Source of the DNA: an uncultured Lachnospiraceae bacterium
Lineage (GTDB): Bacteria > Bacillota > Clostridia > Lachnospirales > Lachnospiraceae
Direction of reading: 5' to 3'
DNA: 11,110 nucleotides
Assembly (NCBI GenBank): GCA_910588655.1
Contig: CAJUPJ010000062.1
Location: 1-11,110, forward strand
Numbering within the stretch: the stretch's first letter is position 1; every line of letters begins with the position of its first letter. The notes below the pieces were generated by a model, which was not told the origin of the DNA, did no database searches, and saw nothing but the letters and a program-made list of their open reading frames with translations. The translations under genes and the position numbers were made by a program. Shown here piece after piece: positions 5,956-11,110 of the stretch.

Positions 5956-6771
5956 ATGGCAGTCTGTTTTTATGCGGATTTATACTGGATATTGAATTTT
6001 ATCATGAATTTATTCCTGCTGTATATAACAGCCTGGTGGCTGAATGAGCCTGCCAGTGTTAGAAGGTGGGTGCTTTCGTCTGCTGTCCTGGCAGTATTTC
6101 CAGTAATTAACACAATTGCCAGCCAGAGCGGGGTTAAAGTGCCACAGGTTTTAACAGCTGTACTGGAGCTTGCCCTGCTGGTATTCTGGGCATATAAACC
6201 AGCATGCATAAGGCAGTTTTTAAAACAGCTTGTAAATTTTATATTAATGTCAGCATTGACGGCAGGAATGTTGTTTATGCTGAAGGGAATATTTTCAAGG
6301 GGAGGGGAAAGCAGCCAGAAGTTTTCACTGCTGTTTCTGCTGGTTTCAGTTTTCCTGCTGTATATATTGTTCCGCTTTTTAAGGACATCAATAGCAAAAC
6401 AGGAATTAAGGCGGGAAAGCATGGTCAATGTTACTCTTATACATAATGGCAGGGAACTGGTGGTTAAGGCTTTATTTGATACAGGAAACCATCTTATAAG
6501 CCCGTATACAGGTGAACCGGTATTTATAATATCAAAGGAACTGTCAGAAAGCCTGGAGCTTAAAAAGAACTTAAAGCCGCTTTTAATACCATACAATTCC
6601 ATAGGCGGGAGAGGGCTGTTAGAAGCTTACAGGCTTGAACTGGTGCAGTTCCAGGATGGGAGTACCAGAAAGAATTTCCTGGCAGCGGTAAGTGACAATA
6701 TTTGCACAGATAAAGAAATACAGATGATTTTAAATAATCAGTCTATGGCAGAAGGAGGACACAATGCTTAA
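5956..6771 (+). CDS. spoIIGA: SpoIIGA, membrane protease that matures pro-sigma-E
   Basis: The product is 271 aa from the ATG at 5956, with GAAGG ending 7 nt upstream; longer frames have no ribosome binding site. Five membrane helices (about 3-29, 35-55, 64-83, 92-113 and 123-142) precede a cytoplasmic aspartic-protease-like domain. That domain has the motif FDTGNHLISPYTGEPV with catalytic Asp175, and the conserved IPYNSIGGRGLL near 211-222. In the family this enzyme sits in the mother-cell side of the sporulation septum, is activated by SpoIIR from the forespore, and removes the pro-sequence of sigma-E. The gene overlaps sigE by 8 nt, indicating translational coupling of protease and substrate. 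B. subtilis SpoIIGA is somewhat longer (309 aa). Confidence 0.95.
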   Translation: MAVCFYADLYWILNFIMNLFLLYITAWWLNEPASVRRWVLSSAVLAVFPVINTIASQSGVKVPQVLTAVLELALLVFWAYKPACIRQFLKQLVNFILMSALTAGMLFMLKGIFSRGGESSQKFSLLFLLVSVFLLYILFRFLRTSIAKQELRRESMVNVTLIHNGRELVVKALFDTGNHLISPYTGEPVFIISKELSESLELKKNLKPLLIPYNSIGGRGLLEAYRLELVQFQDGSTRKNFLAAVSDNICTDKEIQMILNNQSMAEGGHNA

Positions 6772-7504
6772 GATATCAATGTCAAACAGGTTTCAGTTCA
6801 GGATGATGCCGGAATTCAGAGGGCTTTTGTGGCCGCAGAAAGGCGGGGACATACATTATATAGGGGGAGCAGAGATACTTCCGGCGCCGTTTACAATAGA
6901 TGAGGAAAAAAAGATACTGGATAAACTTGGCGGTTCAGAAGACCAGGCGGCAAGAAGCTGCCTTATAGAGCACAACCTGCGCCTTGTTGTATACATAGCT
7001 AAGAAGTTTGACAATACGGGAGTAGGCGTTGAAGACCTTATTTCTATAGGCACAATAGGGCTTATTAAGGCTATTAACACATTTAACCCGTTAAAAAATA
7101 TAAAGCTTGCGACATATGCTTCAAGATGTATTGAGAATGAAATATTAATGTATTTAAGGCGTAATAATAAGGTTAAACTTGAAGTATCAATAGATGAACC
7201 ACTTAATGTTGACTGGGATGGTAATGAGCTTCTGCTCTCAGATATACTTGGGACAGATGAGAATGTTATTTCAAAAAACCTTGAGGATGAAGTTGACAGG
7301 AGACTTCTCAGAATGGCGCTTGATAAGCTTAGTGAGCGTGAAAGGGTGATAATTGAAATGAGGTTCGGCATTAACACAAATGACGGCAAAGAGCGTACCC
7401 AGAAGGAAGTAGCAGATATTATGGGCATTTCCCAGTCCTATATTTCAAGGCTTGAGAAAAAGATTATGAAAAGACTTAAAAAGGAGATTATGAAAATGGA
7501 ATAA
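6764..7504 (+). CDS. sigE: Pro-sigma-E, early mother-cell sporulation sigma factor
   Basis: The product is 246 aa. The N-terminal 31 residues or so form the pro-region (MLKISMSNRFQFRMMPEFRG onward). The junction D-I-H-Y-I-G-G-A-E-I-L-P aligns with the B. subtilis processing region around YYIGGSEALP. Regions 2.1-2.4 carry LIEHNLRLVVYIAKKF, EDLISIGTIGLIKA and ATYASRCIENEILMYLRR, nearly identical to known sigma-E. The C-terminal region 4 helix-turn-helix includes QKEVADIMGISQSYISRLEK. The ATG at 6764 has GAAGGAGG 5 nt upstream and overlaps spoIIGA. After cleavage by SpoIIGA it directs mother-cell transcription following engulfment onset. The pro-sequence differs clearly from that of Bacillus, which is normal for this region. 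Confidence 0.97.
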   Translation: MLKISMSNRFQFRMMPEFRGLLWPQKGGDIHYIGGAEILPAPFTIDEEKKILDKLGGSEDQAARSCLIEHNLRLVVYIAKKFDNTGVGVEDLISIGTIGLIKAINTFNPLKNIKLATYASRCIENEILMYLRRNNKVKLEVSIDEPLNVDWDGNELLLSDILGTDENVISKNLEDEVDRRLLRMALDKLSERERVIIEMRFGINTNDGKERTQKEVADIMGISQSYISRLEKKIMKRLKKEIMKME

Positions 7505-7574
7505 GATTTAATTAAATGGTAAATCCTACTTTATAAGACATTAAAATGTATTCGTCACAGTGTGGAGGATAAAA

Positions 7575-8351
7575 ATGGCAATGTATAAAGTAGAAATCTG
7601 TGGTGTAAACACAGCAAAATTACCACTTCTTACAGATGAAGAAAAGAAAGAGCTTTTTGCCAGGATACAGAAAGGTGATAAAAAGGCGCGGGAGAAGTTT
7701 ATTAAGGGTAATTTAAGGCTTGTCTTAAGTATAATACAGAGGTTTTCCAGTTCAGGTGAAAATATTGATGATTTATTCCAGATAGGCTGTATAGGGCTTA
7801 TGAAGGCAATAGACCATTTTGATGTAACGTTAAATGTTAAATTTTCTACTTATGCTGTACCAATGATAATTGGGGAGATAAGGCGTTACCTGCGTGACAA
7901 TAACAGTATCAGGGTAAGCCGTTCTATACGTGATACAGCATATAAGGCTATCTATACTAAGGAACTGATGATGAAAGATAATGATAAAGAGCCTACAGTT
8001 GAAGAGATTGCGGCTAAACTGGAACTTGCGCCAGAGGATATTGTATTTGCACTGGATGCAATACAGAGCCCTGTGTCACTGTATGAGCCGGTTTATGCCG
8101 AAAGTGGCGACACTCTTTATATTATGGACCAGATAAGTGATAAAAAGAACAAGGAAGATAACTGGATAGAGGAGATATCATTAAAAGCAGCGATTGACCA
8201 TCTTTCCGACAGGGAACATAAGATTATTAACATGAGATATTTTGAAGGCAAGACACAGATGGAGGTGGCGGAGGAAATAAATATTTCCCAGGCGCAGGTA
8301 AGCCGCCTGGAGAAAAAAGCTTTGCGTTCAATGAAGAATTATTTAAGGTAA
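7575..8351 (+). CDS. sigG: Sigma-G, late forespore sporulation sigma factor
   Basis: The product is 258 aa. The N-terminal K-V-E-I-C-G-V-N-T-A-K-L-P-L-L is diagnostic of sigma-G, as is DDLFQIGCIGLMKAID-F. The core-binding and -10 recognition segment VKFSTYAVPMIIGEIRRYLR and the region 4 helix-turn-helix KTQMEVAEEINISQAQVSRL are intact. The start ATG at 7575 has GGAGGA 5 nt upstream; ATG 7581 is possible but spaced worse. It acts in the forespore after engulfment and is classically transcribed by sigma-F. The 70-nt gap after sigE contains no terminator, so read-through from the spoIIG operon is likely too. I could not find a convincing sigma-F promoter by eye. Confidence 0.97.
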   Translation: MAMYKVEICGVNTAKLPLLTDEEKKELFARIQKGDKKAREKFIKGNLRLVLSIIQRFSSSGENIDDLFQIGCIGLMKAIDHFDVTLNVKFSTYAVPMIIGEIRRYLRDNNSIRVSRSIRDTAYKAIYTKELMMKDNDKEPTVEEIAAKLELAPEDIVFALDAIQSPVSLYEPVYAESGDTLYIMDQISDKKNKEDNWIEEISLKAAIDHLSDREHKIINMRYFEGKTQMEVAEEINISQAQVSRLEKKALRSMKNYLR

Positions 8352-8401
8352 ATGCACATATACCTGGTAGTAAGGATTATCTCTGGCATATGGAGGAACG
8401 T

Positions 8402-8665
8402 ATGCGGGTATGTGAGCTTCGTGAGAAGGAAGTAATTAATGTTTGTGACGGGGAAAGGCTTGGAAATGTATGTGATGTTGATTTCGACGTAAAAACAGGG
8501 CGGATACTGAGTCTTATAATTCCAGGCCCGTGTAAAGTCTTTGGAATACTAGGACGTGATTATGAGTATATAATACCATATGAATGTGTTAAGAGGATAG
8601 GGACAGATGTTATACTTGTAGATGTTGATATTGAAAAATGCAGGCAGAAATGTAAATTTGATTAA
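8402..8665 (+). CDS. YlmC/YmxH family PRC-barrel sporulation-associated protein
   Basis: The product is 87 aa from the ATG at 8402, chosen because GGAGG at 8392-8396 is 5 nt upstream; ATG 8390 precedes that site. It is a single PRC-barrel-like beta domain: R-V-C-E-L-R-E-K-E-V-I-N, then D-G-E-R-L-G-N-V-C-D-V-D-F-D, then G-R-I-L-S-L-I-I-P-G. This fits YlmC/YmxH proteins, which sit beside sigG in many spore formers but have no well-defined function. Four cysteines are present, two near the C-terminus (C-R-Q-K-C). The gap to sigG is 50 nt with no terminator, so it is probably in the same transcript. Confidence 0.85.
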   Translation: MRVCELREKEVINVCDGERLGNVCDVDFDVKTGRILSLIIPGPCKVFGILGRDYEYIIPYECVKRIGTDVILVDVDIEKCRQKCKFD

Positions 8666-8667
8666 AG

Positions 8668-8696
8668 TTGCAAAGAGGATATTAATAGGTTATTAT
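8668..8696 (+). promoter_or_regulatory. Promoter of nrdR with overlapping inverted repeat
   Basis: TTGCAA at 8668-8673 and TATTAT at 8691-8696 are separated by 17 nt. ATTAATA (8681-8687) and TATTAAT (8694-8700) form a 7-bp inverted repeat spanning the -10, a possible operator. It does not resemble the usual NrdR box. Confidence 0.5.
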
Positions 8697-8755
8697 TAAT
8701 GTATTCAGGAATATTGTAAGAATATTTTTAATAATTGTGAAAGGTGGTATTAGCT

Positions 8756-9211
8756 ATGAAATGTCCTTTTTGCGGAGCAGATGATACAAGGGTTATTGAT
8801 TCCCGTCCAGCAGATGATAATACATCTATAAGGCGCAGGCGGCAGTGTGATGTATGCCAGAAGCGTTTTACAACATATGAAAAAGTGGAAGAAATTCCTT
8901 TAATGGTAATTAAAAAAGATTTGCAGCGCCAGCCTTATGAAAGAAAAAAACTTGCAGAGGGTGTGGTGCGCTCATGCCATAAAAGGCAGGTAACAGCAGA
9001 TGAAATGGAAGCACTTGTAGATAAAGTAGAAGCAGATATATTTTCAAAAGAGAAGAAGGAAATAGCAAGCAGCTATATAGGTGAACTTGTAATGAATGAA
9101 CTTAAAAACCTTGATGCAGTTGCGTATGTACGTTTTGCATCTATATACAGGCAGTTTAAAGATGTAGATACATTTATGGAAGAAATTAAGAAAATAATTG
9201 ATAAGCAGTAA
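8756..9211 (+). CDS. nrdR: NrdR, repressor of ribonucleotide reductase genes
   Basis: The product is 151 aa, normal for NrdR. The N-terminal zinc ribbon has Cys3, Cys6, Cys31 and Cys34 (MKCPFCGADDTRVIDSRP, then QCDVCQKRFTTYE). Residues about 46-136 form the ATP-cone, starting IPLMVIKKDLQRQPYERKKL and including the conserved ASIYRQFKDV. NrdR senses dATP/ATP through the cone and represses nrd operons by binding NrdR boxes. The ATG at 8756 has AAAGGTGG 8 nt upstream; longer frames run through that site. The gene has its own promoter and a strong terminator, which is also the left edge of the large palindrome. Confidence 0.97.
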   Translation: MKCPFCGADDTRVIDSRPADDNTSIRRRRQCDVCQKRFTTYEKVEEIPLMVIKKDLQRQPYERKKLAEGVVRSCHKRQVTADEMEALVDKVEADIFSKEKKEIASSYIGELVMNELKNLDAVAYVRFASIYRQFKDVDTFMEEIKKIIDKQ

Positions 9212-9229
9212 GCTATATGCCGGAAATAC

Positions 9230-9268
9230 AATACCAGGCTTGTGAATACTACGGGCCTGGTATTTTTG
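9230..9268 (+). terminator. Intrinsic terminator of nrdR
   Basis: A 10-bp stem, AATACCAGGC (9230-9239) with GCCTGGTATT (9255-9264), encloses a 15-nt loop and is followed by T residues. GCCAGGTAAT recurs at 9747-9756 at the far end of the large palindrome. Confidence 0.85.
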
Positions 9269-9756
9269 GTGTTTGTTTTGTGGGAACGGACGGTTTCCAG
9301 TGCCAGAGCCAGAATATTACATACAGGGGGTACGGTTTCTGTTATGGTGCAATGGCATTTAGTCCAGGGGAGATGCTTAAATATTACATATATTGGGTCT
9401 GCTGGCAAATCCAAAGTGCCTTCCATGAACAAAGCACGCTCCCGCTGGTTTGGTAAGGGCTTGCACGCAATGGTGCATAAAGCCCCTAATGTTCCTATGG
9501 AACATCTAATACGGGGCTTAAGCACCAGCGGCTTCGTACAGCTTTTTCATGGAAGCACATTTGGAATTTGCCAGCAATCTACACTTTGGTAATTTATAAA
9601 ATATTTCCCACCTGGACTCTGGACTAAATGACATTGCGCCGATGAGCTTAAAGTACCCATGTACGTAATATTACTGGCATCTGGCACGCGGAACTTGTTA
9701 CTAGAAACATACAACACAAAACAAACGTGGAGATGGTAATTATTCTGCCAGGTAAT
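9231..9756. repeat. About 526-bp imperfect palindrome (foldback element)
   Basis: Left and right halves pair over most of their length. (a) 9271-9282 with 9715-9726: 12 bp, perfect. (b) 9300-9333 with 9653-9687: about 31 pairs, one mismatch and a few single-nt bulges. (c) 9346-9367 with 9619-9640: 20 Watson-Crick pairs, one G-U, one mismatch. (d) 9400-9435 with 9541-9576: 34 pairs with four single-nt bulges. (e) 9442-9449 with 9524-9531: 8 bp. The apex at 9455-9520 holds further hairpins. No convincing protein is encoded: the two small plus-strand frames here lack good start sites and follow the palindrome. It could be a foldback/MITE-type mobile element, a pair of inverted copies of one, or a large structured RNA. 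No target-site duplication is evident. Confidence 0.85.
9455..9520. other. Structured apex of the palindrome with competing hairpins
   Basis: GGGCTT (9457-9462) with GCAC can pair with GTGC-AT-AAGCCC (to 9485), making a 10-bp hairpin. Alternatively AAGCCCC (9480-9486) pairs with GGGGCTT (9513-9519), enclosing the 7-bp hairpin ATGTTCC-TAT-GGAACAT (9489-9505). The two uses of AAGCCC exclude each other. Confidence 0.5.
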
Positions 9757-9823
9757 ACAAGAGAAATTGCTTTGTCCAATTATAAAGCGTTTTAAGAAAA
9801 GGATAAAAGAAGATTAATTGATA

Positions 9824-9832
9824 TGTTATAAT
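9824..9832 (+). promoter_or_regulatory. Candidate extended -10 promoter for the short ORF
   Basis: TGTTATAAT is a consensus -10 with the TGn extension; no matching -35 is seen. Initiation near 9839 would give the 32-codon ORF a structured leader of about 165 nt. Confidence 0.4.
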
Positions 9833-9861
9833 TCTTTTGTTGTCCAACCTACACCTGGCAA

Positions 9862-9980
9862 GAGGGCACTGAAAAAGCCGGTATCTGCCTAACGAAGACA
9901 CGATATATGTGTATTTTACAAACTAACAGTTCTACATATTGTGTTCTTCTTTAGGTAATTTGGACTTTTTCAGTACCTTC
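9862..9980 (+). promoter_or_regulatory. Foldback leader upstream of the 32-codon ORF
   Basis: The outer stem GGCACTGAAAAAG (9865-9877) pairs with CTTTTTCAGTACC (9965-9977), one mismatch, and extends three more pairs outward to 9862/9980. The inner stem 9888-9906 pairs with 9936-9955 (about 17 pairs with one G-U, one mismatch and one bulge). The ends look like terminal inverted repeats, so this may be a small MITE or a designed mRNA leader. Its last bases (9976-9980) are also needed by the hairpin that hides the ribosome binding site. Confidence 0.65.
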
Positions 9981-9998
9981 CCCGACAACGGGAGGAGG
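9976..9998 (+). promoter_or_regulatory. Shine-Dalgarno-sequestering hairpin
   Basis: CCTTCCCCG (9976-9984) pairs with CGGG-A-GGAGG (9989-9998) around an ACAA loop, with one bulged A and one G-U pair. The whole GGAGG core of the ORF's ribosome binding site is inside the stem. Masked ribosome binding sites are common in type I toxin mRNAs. Confidence 0.65.
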
Positions 9999-10005
9999 TG
10001 TTTAC

Positions 10006-10104
10006 ATGGAGTTTGTTATATCTTTTATAGTTGCTGTTGCGGCTGGTGTAGCCTGCCACTACATCATCAAATGGCTTGACGGTGACAAGAAGGACAACAA
10101 ATAG
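10006..10104 (+). CDS. 32-aa single-helix membrane peptide, candidate type I toxin
   Basis: The ORF begins at ATG 10006, 5 nt after the very strong site GGAGGAGGTG, and ends with TAG at 10102. The peptide starts M-E-F-V-I-S-F-I-V-A-V-A-A-G-V-A and continues hydrophobic to about residue 24 (K22 and W23 mark the interface), then ends in a charged tail D-G-D-K-K-D-N-K. One membrane helix plus a charged tail is the form of Fst/TxpA/Ldr-like type I toxins, though I cannot place it in a named family. Codon use (GCT, GCG, GGT, ATC) is less AT-biased than in the neighbours. The structured leader, hidden ribosome binding site and convergent antisense promoter support a real, tightly controlled gene. 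It could instead be a harmless small membrane protein. Confidence 0.65.
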   Translation: MEFVISFIVAVAAGVACHYIIKWLDGDKKDNK

Positions 10105-10123
10105 CCTAGTGGGTGTTTTGCCA

Positions 10124-10177
10124 CTATAAAAGAAAAGAAGAATCCCCAGACTGTACGCTACTACGGTTTGGGGATTC
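10124..10177 (-). terminator. Intrinsic terminator of the antisense RNA
   Basis: The stem is GAATCCCCA (10140-10148) with TGGGGATTC (10169-10177), 9 bp. CTGTA/TACGG (10151-10155, 10162-10166) adds five inner pairs with one G-U. On the minus strand it is followed by TTCTTTTCTTTT. On the plus strand the tail lacks a T run, so it works mainly for minus-strand transcripts. Confidence 0.7.
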
Positions 10178-10215
10178 ATTCTACGTTCACATGGAACTGT
10201 TATATCTTTTTGCCT
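10125..10215 (-). ncRNA. Predicted antisense RNA, candidate type I antitoxin
   Basis: A minus-strand promoter at 10222-10250 and a minus-strand intrinsic terminator at 10124-10177 predict an RNA of about 90 nt. It runs toward the 32-codon ORF and stops about 20 nt past the ORF's stop codon. It would base-pair with the 3' part of the ORF mRNA, the arrangement known for TxpA/RatA and BsrG/SR4 in B. subtilis. No expression evidence is available. Confidence 0.55.
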
Positions 10216-10221
10216 ACCGGC

Positions 10222-10250
10222 ATTATAGCATATGCAAAAACTTTTTTCAA
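10222..10250 (-). promoter_or_regulatory. Near-consensus minus-strand promoter of the antisense RNA
   Basis: On the minus strand TTGAAA (10250-10245) and TATAAT (10227-10222) are 17 nt apart, and TGC precedes the -10 as an extended element. This is one of the best promoters in the window. No minus-strand protein gene follows it. Confidence 0.75.
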
Positions 10251-10259
10251 TATGCTTTT

Positions 10260-10540
10260 AGAATCTGAAATTTATACTTATCTGTTATCAATAGTTATTA
10301 TTATATAAAAATATATCATATGGGTTTCCATTAATGTCCGTTTGTCTGAATAAACTCTCTGCACCATATAGTTGCCAGCTATAATAACAGAATGGTTTTA
10401 CCAGTAAACAGCAGGTTTCTGGTGTTTCAGTCCACGTGGCGGTGCAATGTCATGATTTATGCCAGATAAGGGCAAAATATGGCTGTGAATATTTTTCTCC
10501 TGGCAATAAAATACAAAAAGTTTTTATAATATGTGATAAA
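10260..10540. other. AT-rich spacer without recognised features
   Basis: No coding frame with a ribosome binding site, RNA gene, terminator or extended repeat was found here on either strand. A 13-nt match to the palindrome arms (GGTGCAATGTCAT, near 10441) may be chance. Confidence 0.5.
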
Positions 10541-10543
10541 TAA

Positions 10544-10572
10544 TTGACAATGTAAACATATTGTGGCATTAT
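10544..10572 (+). promoter_or_regulatory. Promoter and dyad operator of TA module 2
   Basis: TTGACA at 10544-10549 and CATTAT at 10567-10572 are separated by 17 nt. The dyad ACAATGTAAACATATTGT (10547-10564) starts within the -35 and fills the spacer. It matches the module 1 promoter at 20 of 29 positions, with the ACAAT and ATTGT arms in the same register. Confidence 0.65.
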
Positions 10573-10595
10573 AAAAGAAAAAGGAGTGAATTATC

Positions 10596-10868
10596 ATGGC
10601 AACTGTATCAACACAGGTAAGAATAGACGAAACCACCAAAAAGCAGGCAGTAGAACTTTTAGAGGGACTGGGACTGAACTTGTCAGATGCTATCAATATA
10701 TTTCTAAAACAAGTAGTTTTACAGAATGGTATACCATTTGATGTTAAATATCCTAAATTTAAGCCAGAAGTCATTGAAGCGATGGAAGAAGCAAGGAAGA
10801 TAAGCCGCGACCCGGGTGTTAAAGGGTATACAGATATTGATGAACTATTTAAGGAGCTGGACACATGA
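10596..10868 (+). CDS. RelB/DinJ-type antitoxin (TA module 2)
   Basis: The product is 90 aa. The ribbon-helix-helix segment (about 5-45) has TQVRIDETTKKQAVELLEGL, then GLNLSDAINIFLKQVVLQNGIPF, which is the classic DinJ/RelB pattern. The C-terminal half (KFKPEVIEAMEEARKISRDP, then YTDIDELFKEL) is typical of the toxin-binding region. AAGGAG at 10581-10586 is 9 nt before the ATG. The stop overlaps the start of the toxin gene (ATGA at 10865-10868), giving tight translational coupling. It probably represses its promoter at the dyad 10547-10564. With the adjacent toxin broken, it may persist as an orphan regulator or as an antidote to related toxins. Confidence 0.93.
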   Translation: MATVSTQVRIDETTKKQAVELLEGLGLNLSDAINIFLKQVVLQNGIPFDVKYPKFKPEVIEAMEEARKISRDPGVKGYTDIDELFKELDT

Positions 10869-11071
10869 AATACACCATAAAAAGAAGCGGAAGATTTAAA
10901 AAAGATTATAAATTATCTAAAAAACGTGGATTAGATATTACTTTGTTGAAAGATGTCATCTATAAATTGGGAAATGGAGTACAGCTTGATAAAAAGCACA
11001 AAGACCATGCATTAAAAGGAAAATGGAACGGGTTCAGGGAGTGCCATATACAACCCACGTCCGTTTCATAA
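10865..11071 (+). pseudogene. Truncated YafQ-type mRNA interferase toxin
   Basis: The frame gives 68 aa, whereas YafQ-family toxins are about 90. Residues 1-64 match the family well: YTIKRSGRFKKDYKLSKKRG, KDHALKGKWNGFRECHIQP. His48 and His61 correspond to the catalytic His50 and His63 of E. coli YafQ. The sequence then switches to T-S-V-S-stop where D-W-L-L-I-Y-K is expected. The later catalytic residues (Asp67, Trp68, His87 and Phe91 in E. coli) are absent, and none of the three plus frames to the window end restores them. A deletion or insertion junction therefore lies near 11054. AAGGAG at 10851-10856 is the ribosome binding site. The product is probably inactive, although it could still bind the antitoxin. 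Confidence 0.8.
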
Positions 11072-11076
11072 AAATA

Positions 11077-11105
11077 TTTTCAAATATATTCCAATAATGT
11101 ATAAT
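11077..11105 (+). promoter_or_regulatory. Possible promoter for a gene beyond the window
   Basis: TTTTCA at 11077-11082 and a consensus TATAAT at 11100-11105 have a 17-nt spacer. It reads out of the window, so no target gene is visible. Confidence 0.35.
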
Positions 11106-11110
11106 AGGTG

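Noticed and set aside
5970..6602. Minus-strand frame of 210 codons opposite spoIIGA
   Set aside because: It is the antisense shadow of a clearly recognised gene, with no ribosome binding site or family resemblance.
6856..7428. Minus-strand frame of 190 codons opposite sigE
   Set aside because: Shadow of a highly conserved sigma factor gene; no independent signals.
7505..7574. Possible sigma-F promoter before sigG (GAATA near 7499, GGTAAAT near 7518)
   Set aside because: The spacing (14 nt) and -10 match are too poor to call, although sigma-F control of sigG is expected from known biology.
9217..9592. Two overlapping plus-strand frames of 79 and 116 codons downstream of nrdR
   Set aside because: They begin inside the nrdR terminator region without ribosome binding sites, resemble no known protein, and coincide with the palindrome and its apex, which explain the sequence better.
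9970..10179. Minus-strand frame of 69 codons across the short membrane ORF
   Set aside because: It reads through the hairpin terminator and opposite the ORF with its strong ribosome binding site; no start signals of its own.
10440..10453. GGTGCAATGTCAT, also present in the palindrome arms
   Set aside because: Only 13 nt long and flanks do not match; a match of this length is expected about once by chance in a window this size.
10391..10468. A 25-codon plus-strand frame in the spacer before TA module 2
   Set aside because: No ribosome binding site, no usable promoter spacing and no recognisable composition.
1..11110. CRISPR array, tRNA or rRNA genes
   Set aside because: No regularly spaced repeats and no tRNA- or rRNA-like sequence were seen on either strand.

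Overview
The window looks like chromosome of a low-GC, spore-forming Clostridia, most likely Lachnospiraceae. The evidence is the spoIIGA-sigE-sigG-ylmC-nrdR block, strong AGGAGG-type ribosome binding sites, TTGACA/TATAAT-type promoters, and AT-rich codon use heavy in ATA. The family-level assignment is an inference from style; no rRNA is present.

Layout: (1) 1-1777 is a small accessory region. It holds an SdpI-like membrane protein with a TACA-NN-TGTA palindrome upstream, a RelB/DinJ-type antitoxin with a YoeB-type toxin, and an orphan 140-aa protein ended by a clear terminator. The toxin-antitoxin (TA) pair is bracketed by 30-nt imperfect direct repeats, and the distal repeat lies next to a relic of the SdpI gene start. 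(2) 1861-5835 is a cell-envelope region: a two-gene ABC exporter of the TagG/TagH (Wzm/Wzt) type, then a separately promoted LTA-synthase-like sulfatase-fold membrane enzyme with an unusual C-terminal extension and its own terminator. (3) 5847-9268 is the core sporulation block. SpoIIGA is the protease that matures pro-sigma-E, and its gene overlaps sigE. sigG and ylmC follow without a visible terminator. nrdR has its own promoter and terminator. The promoter before spoIIGA has an over-long spacer and Spo0A-box-like sequences, as known for Bacillus subtilis spoIIG.

(4) 9231-10260 is the most unusual part. A roughly 526-bp imperfect palindrome begins at the nrdR terminator and has a structured apex. 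It is followed by a separate foldback leader, a hairpin that covers a very strong Shine-Dalgarno sequence, and a 32-codon hydrophobic ORF too short for routine gene calling. A near-consensus convergent promoter and terminator on the minus strand predict an antisense RNA of about 90 nt ending just past that ORF. Together this has the architecture of a type I toxin-antitoxin locus. I do not recognise it as a named system.

(5) 10544-11110 holds a second RelB/DinJ-type antitoxin with a YafQ-type toxin whose C-terminal catalytic part is missing. The promoters of the two RelB-type modules match at 20 of 29 positions and carry the same ACAAT-N8-ATTGT dyad in the same register, suggesting shared autoregulation.

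All calls come from reading the sequence and from family knowledge; no database search or folding program was run.
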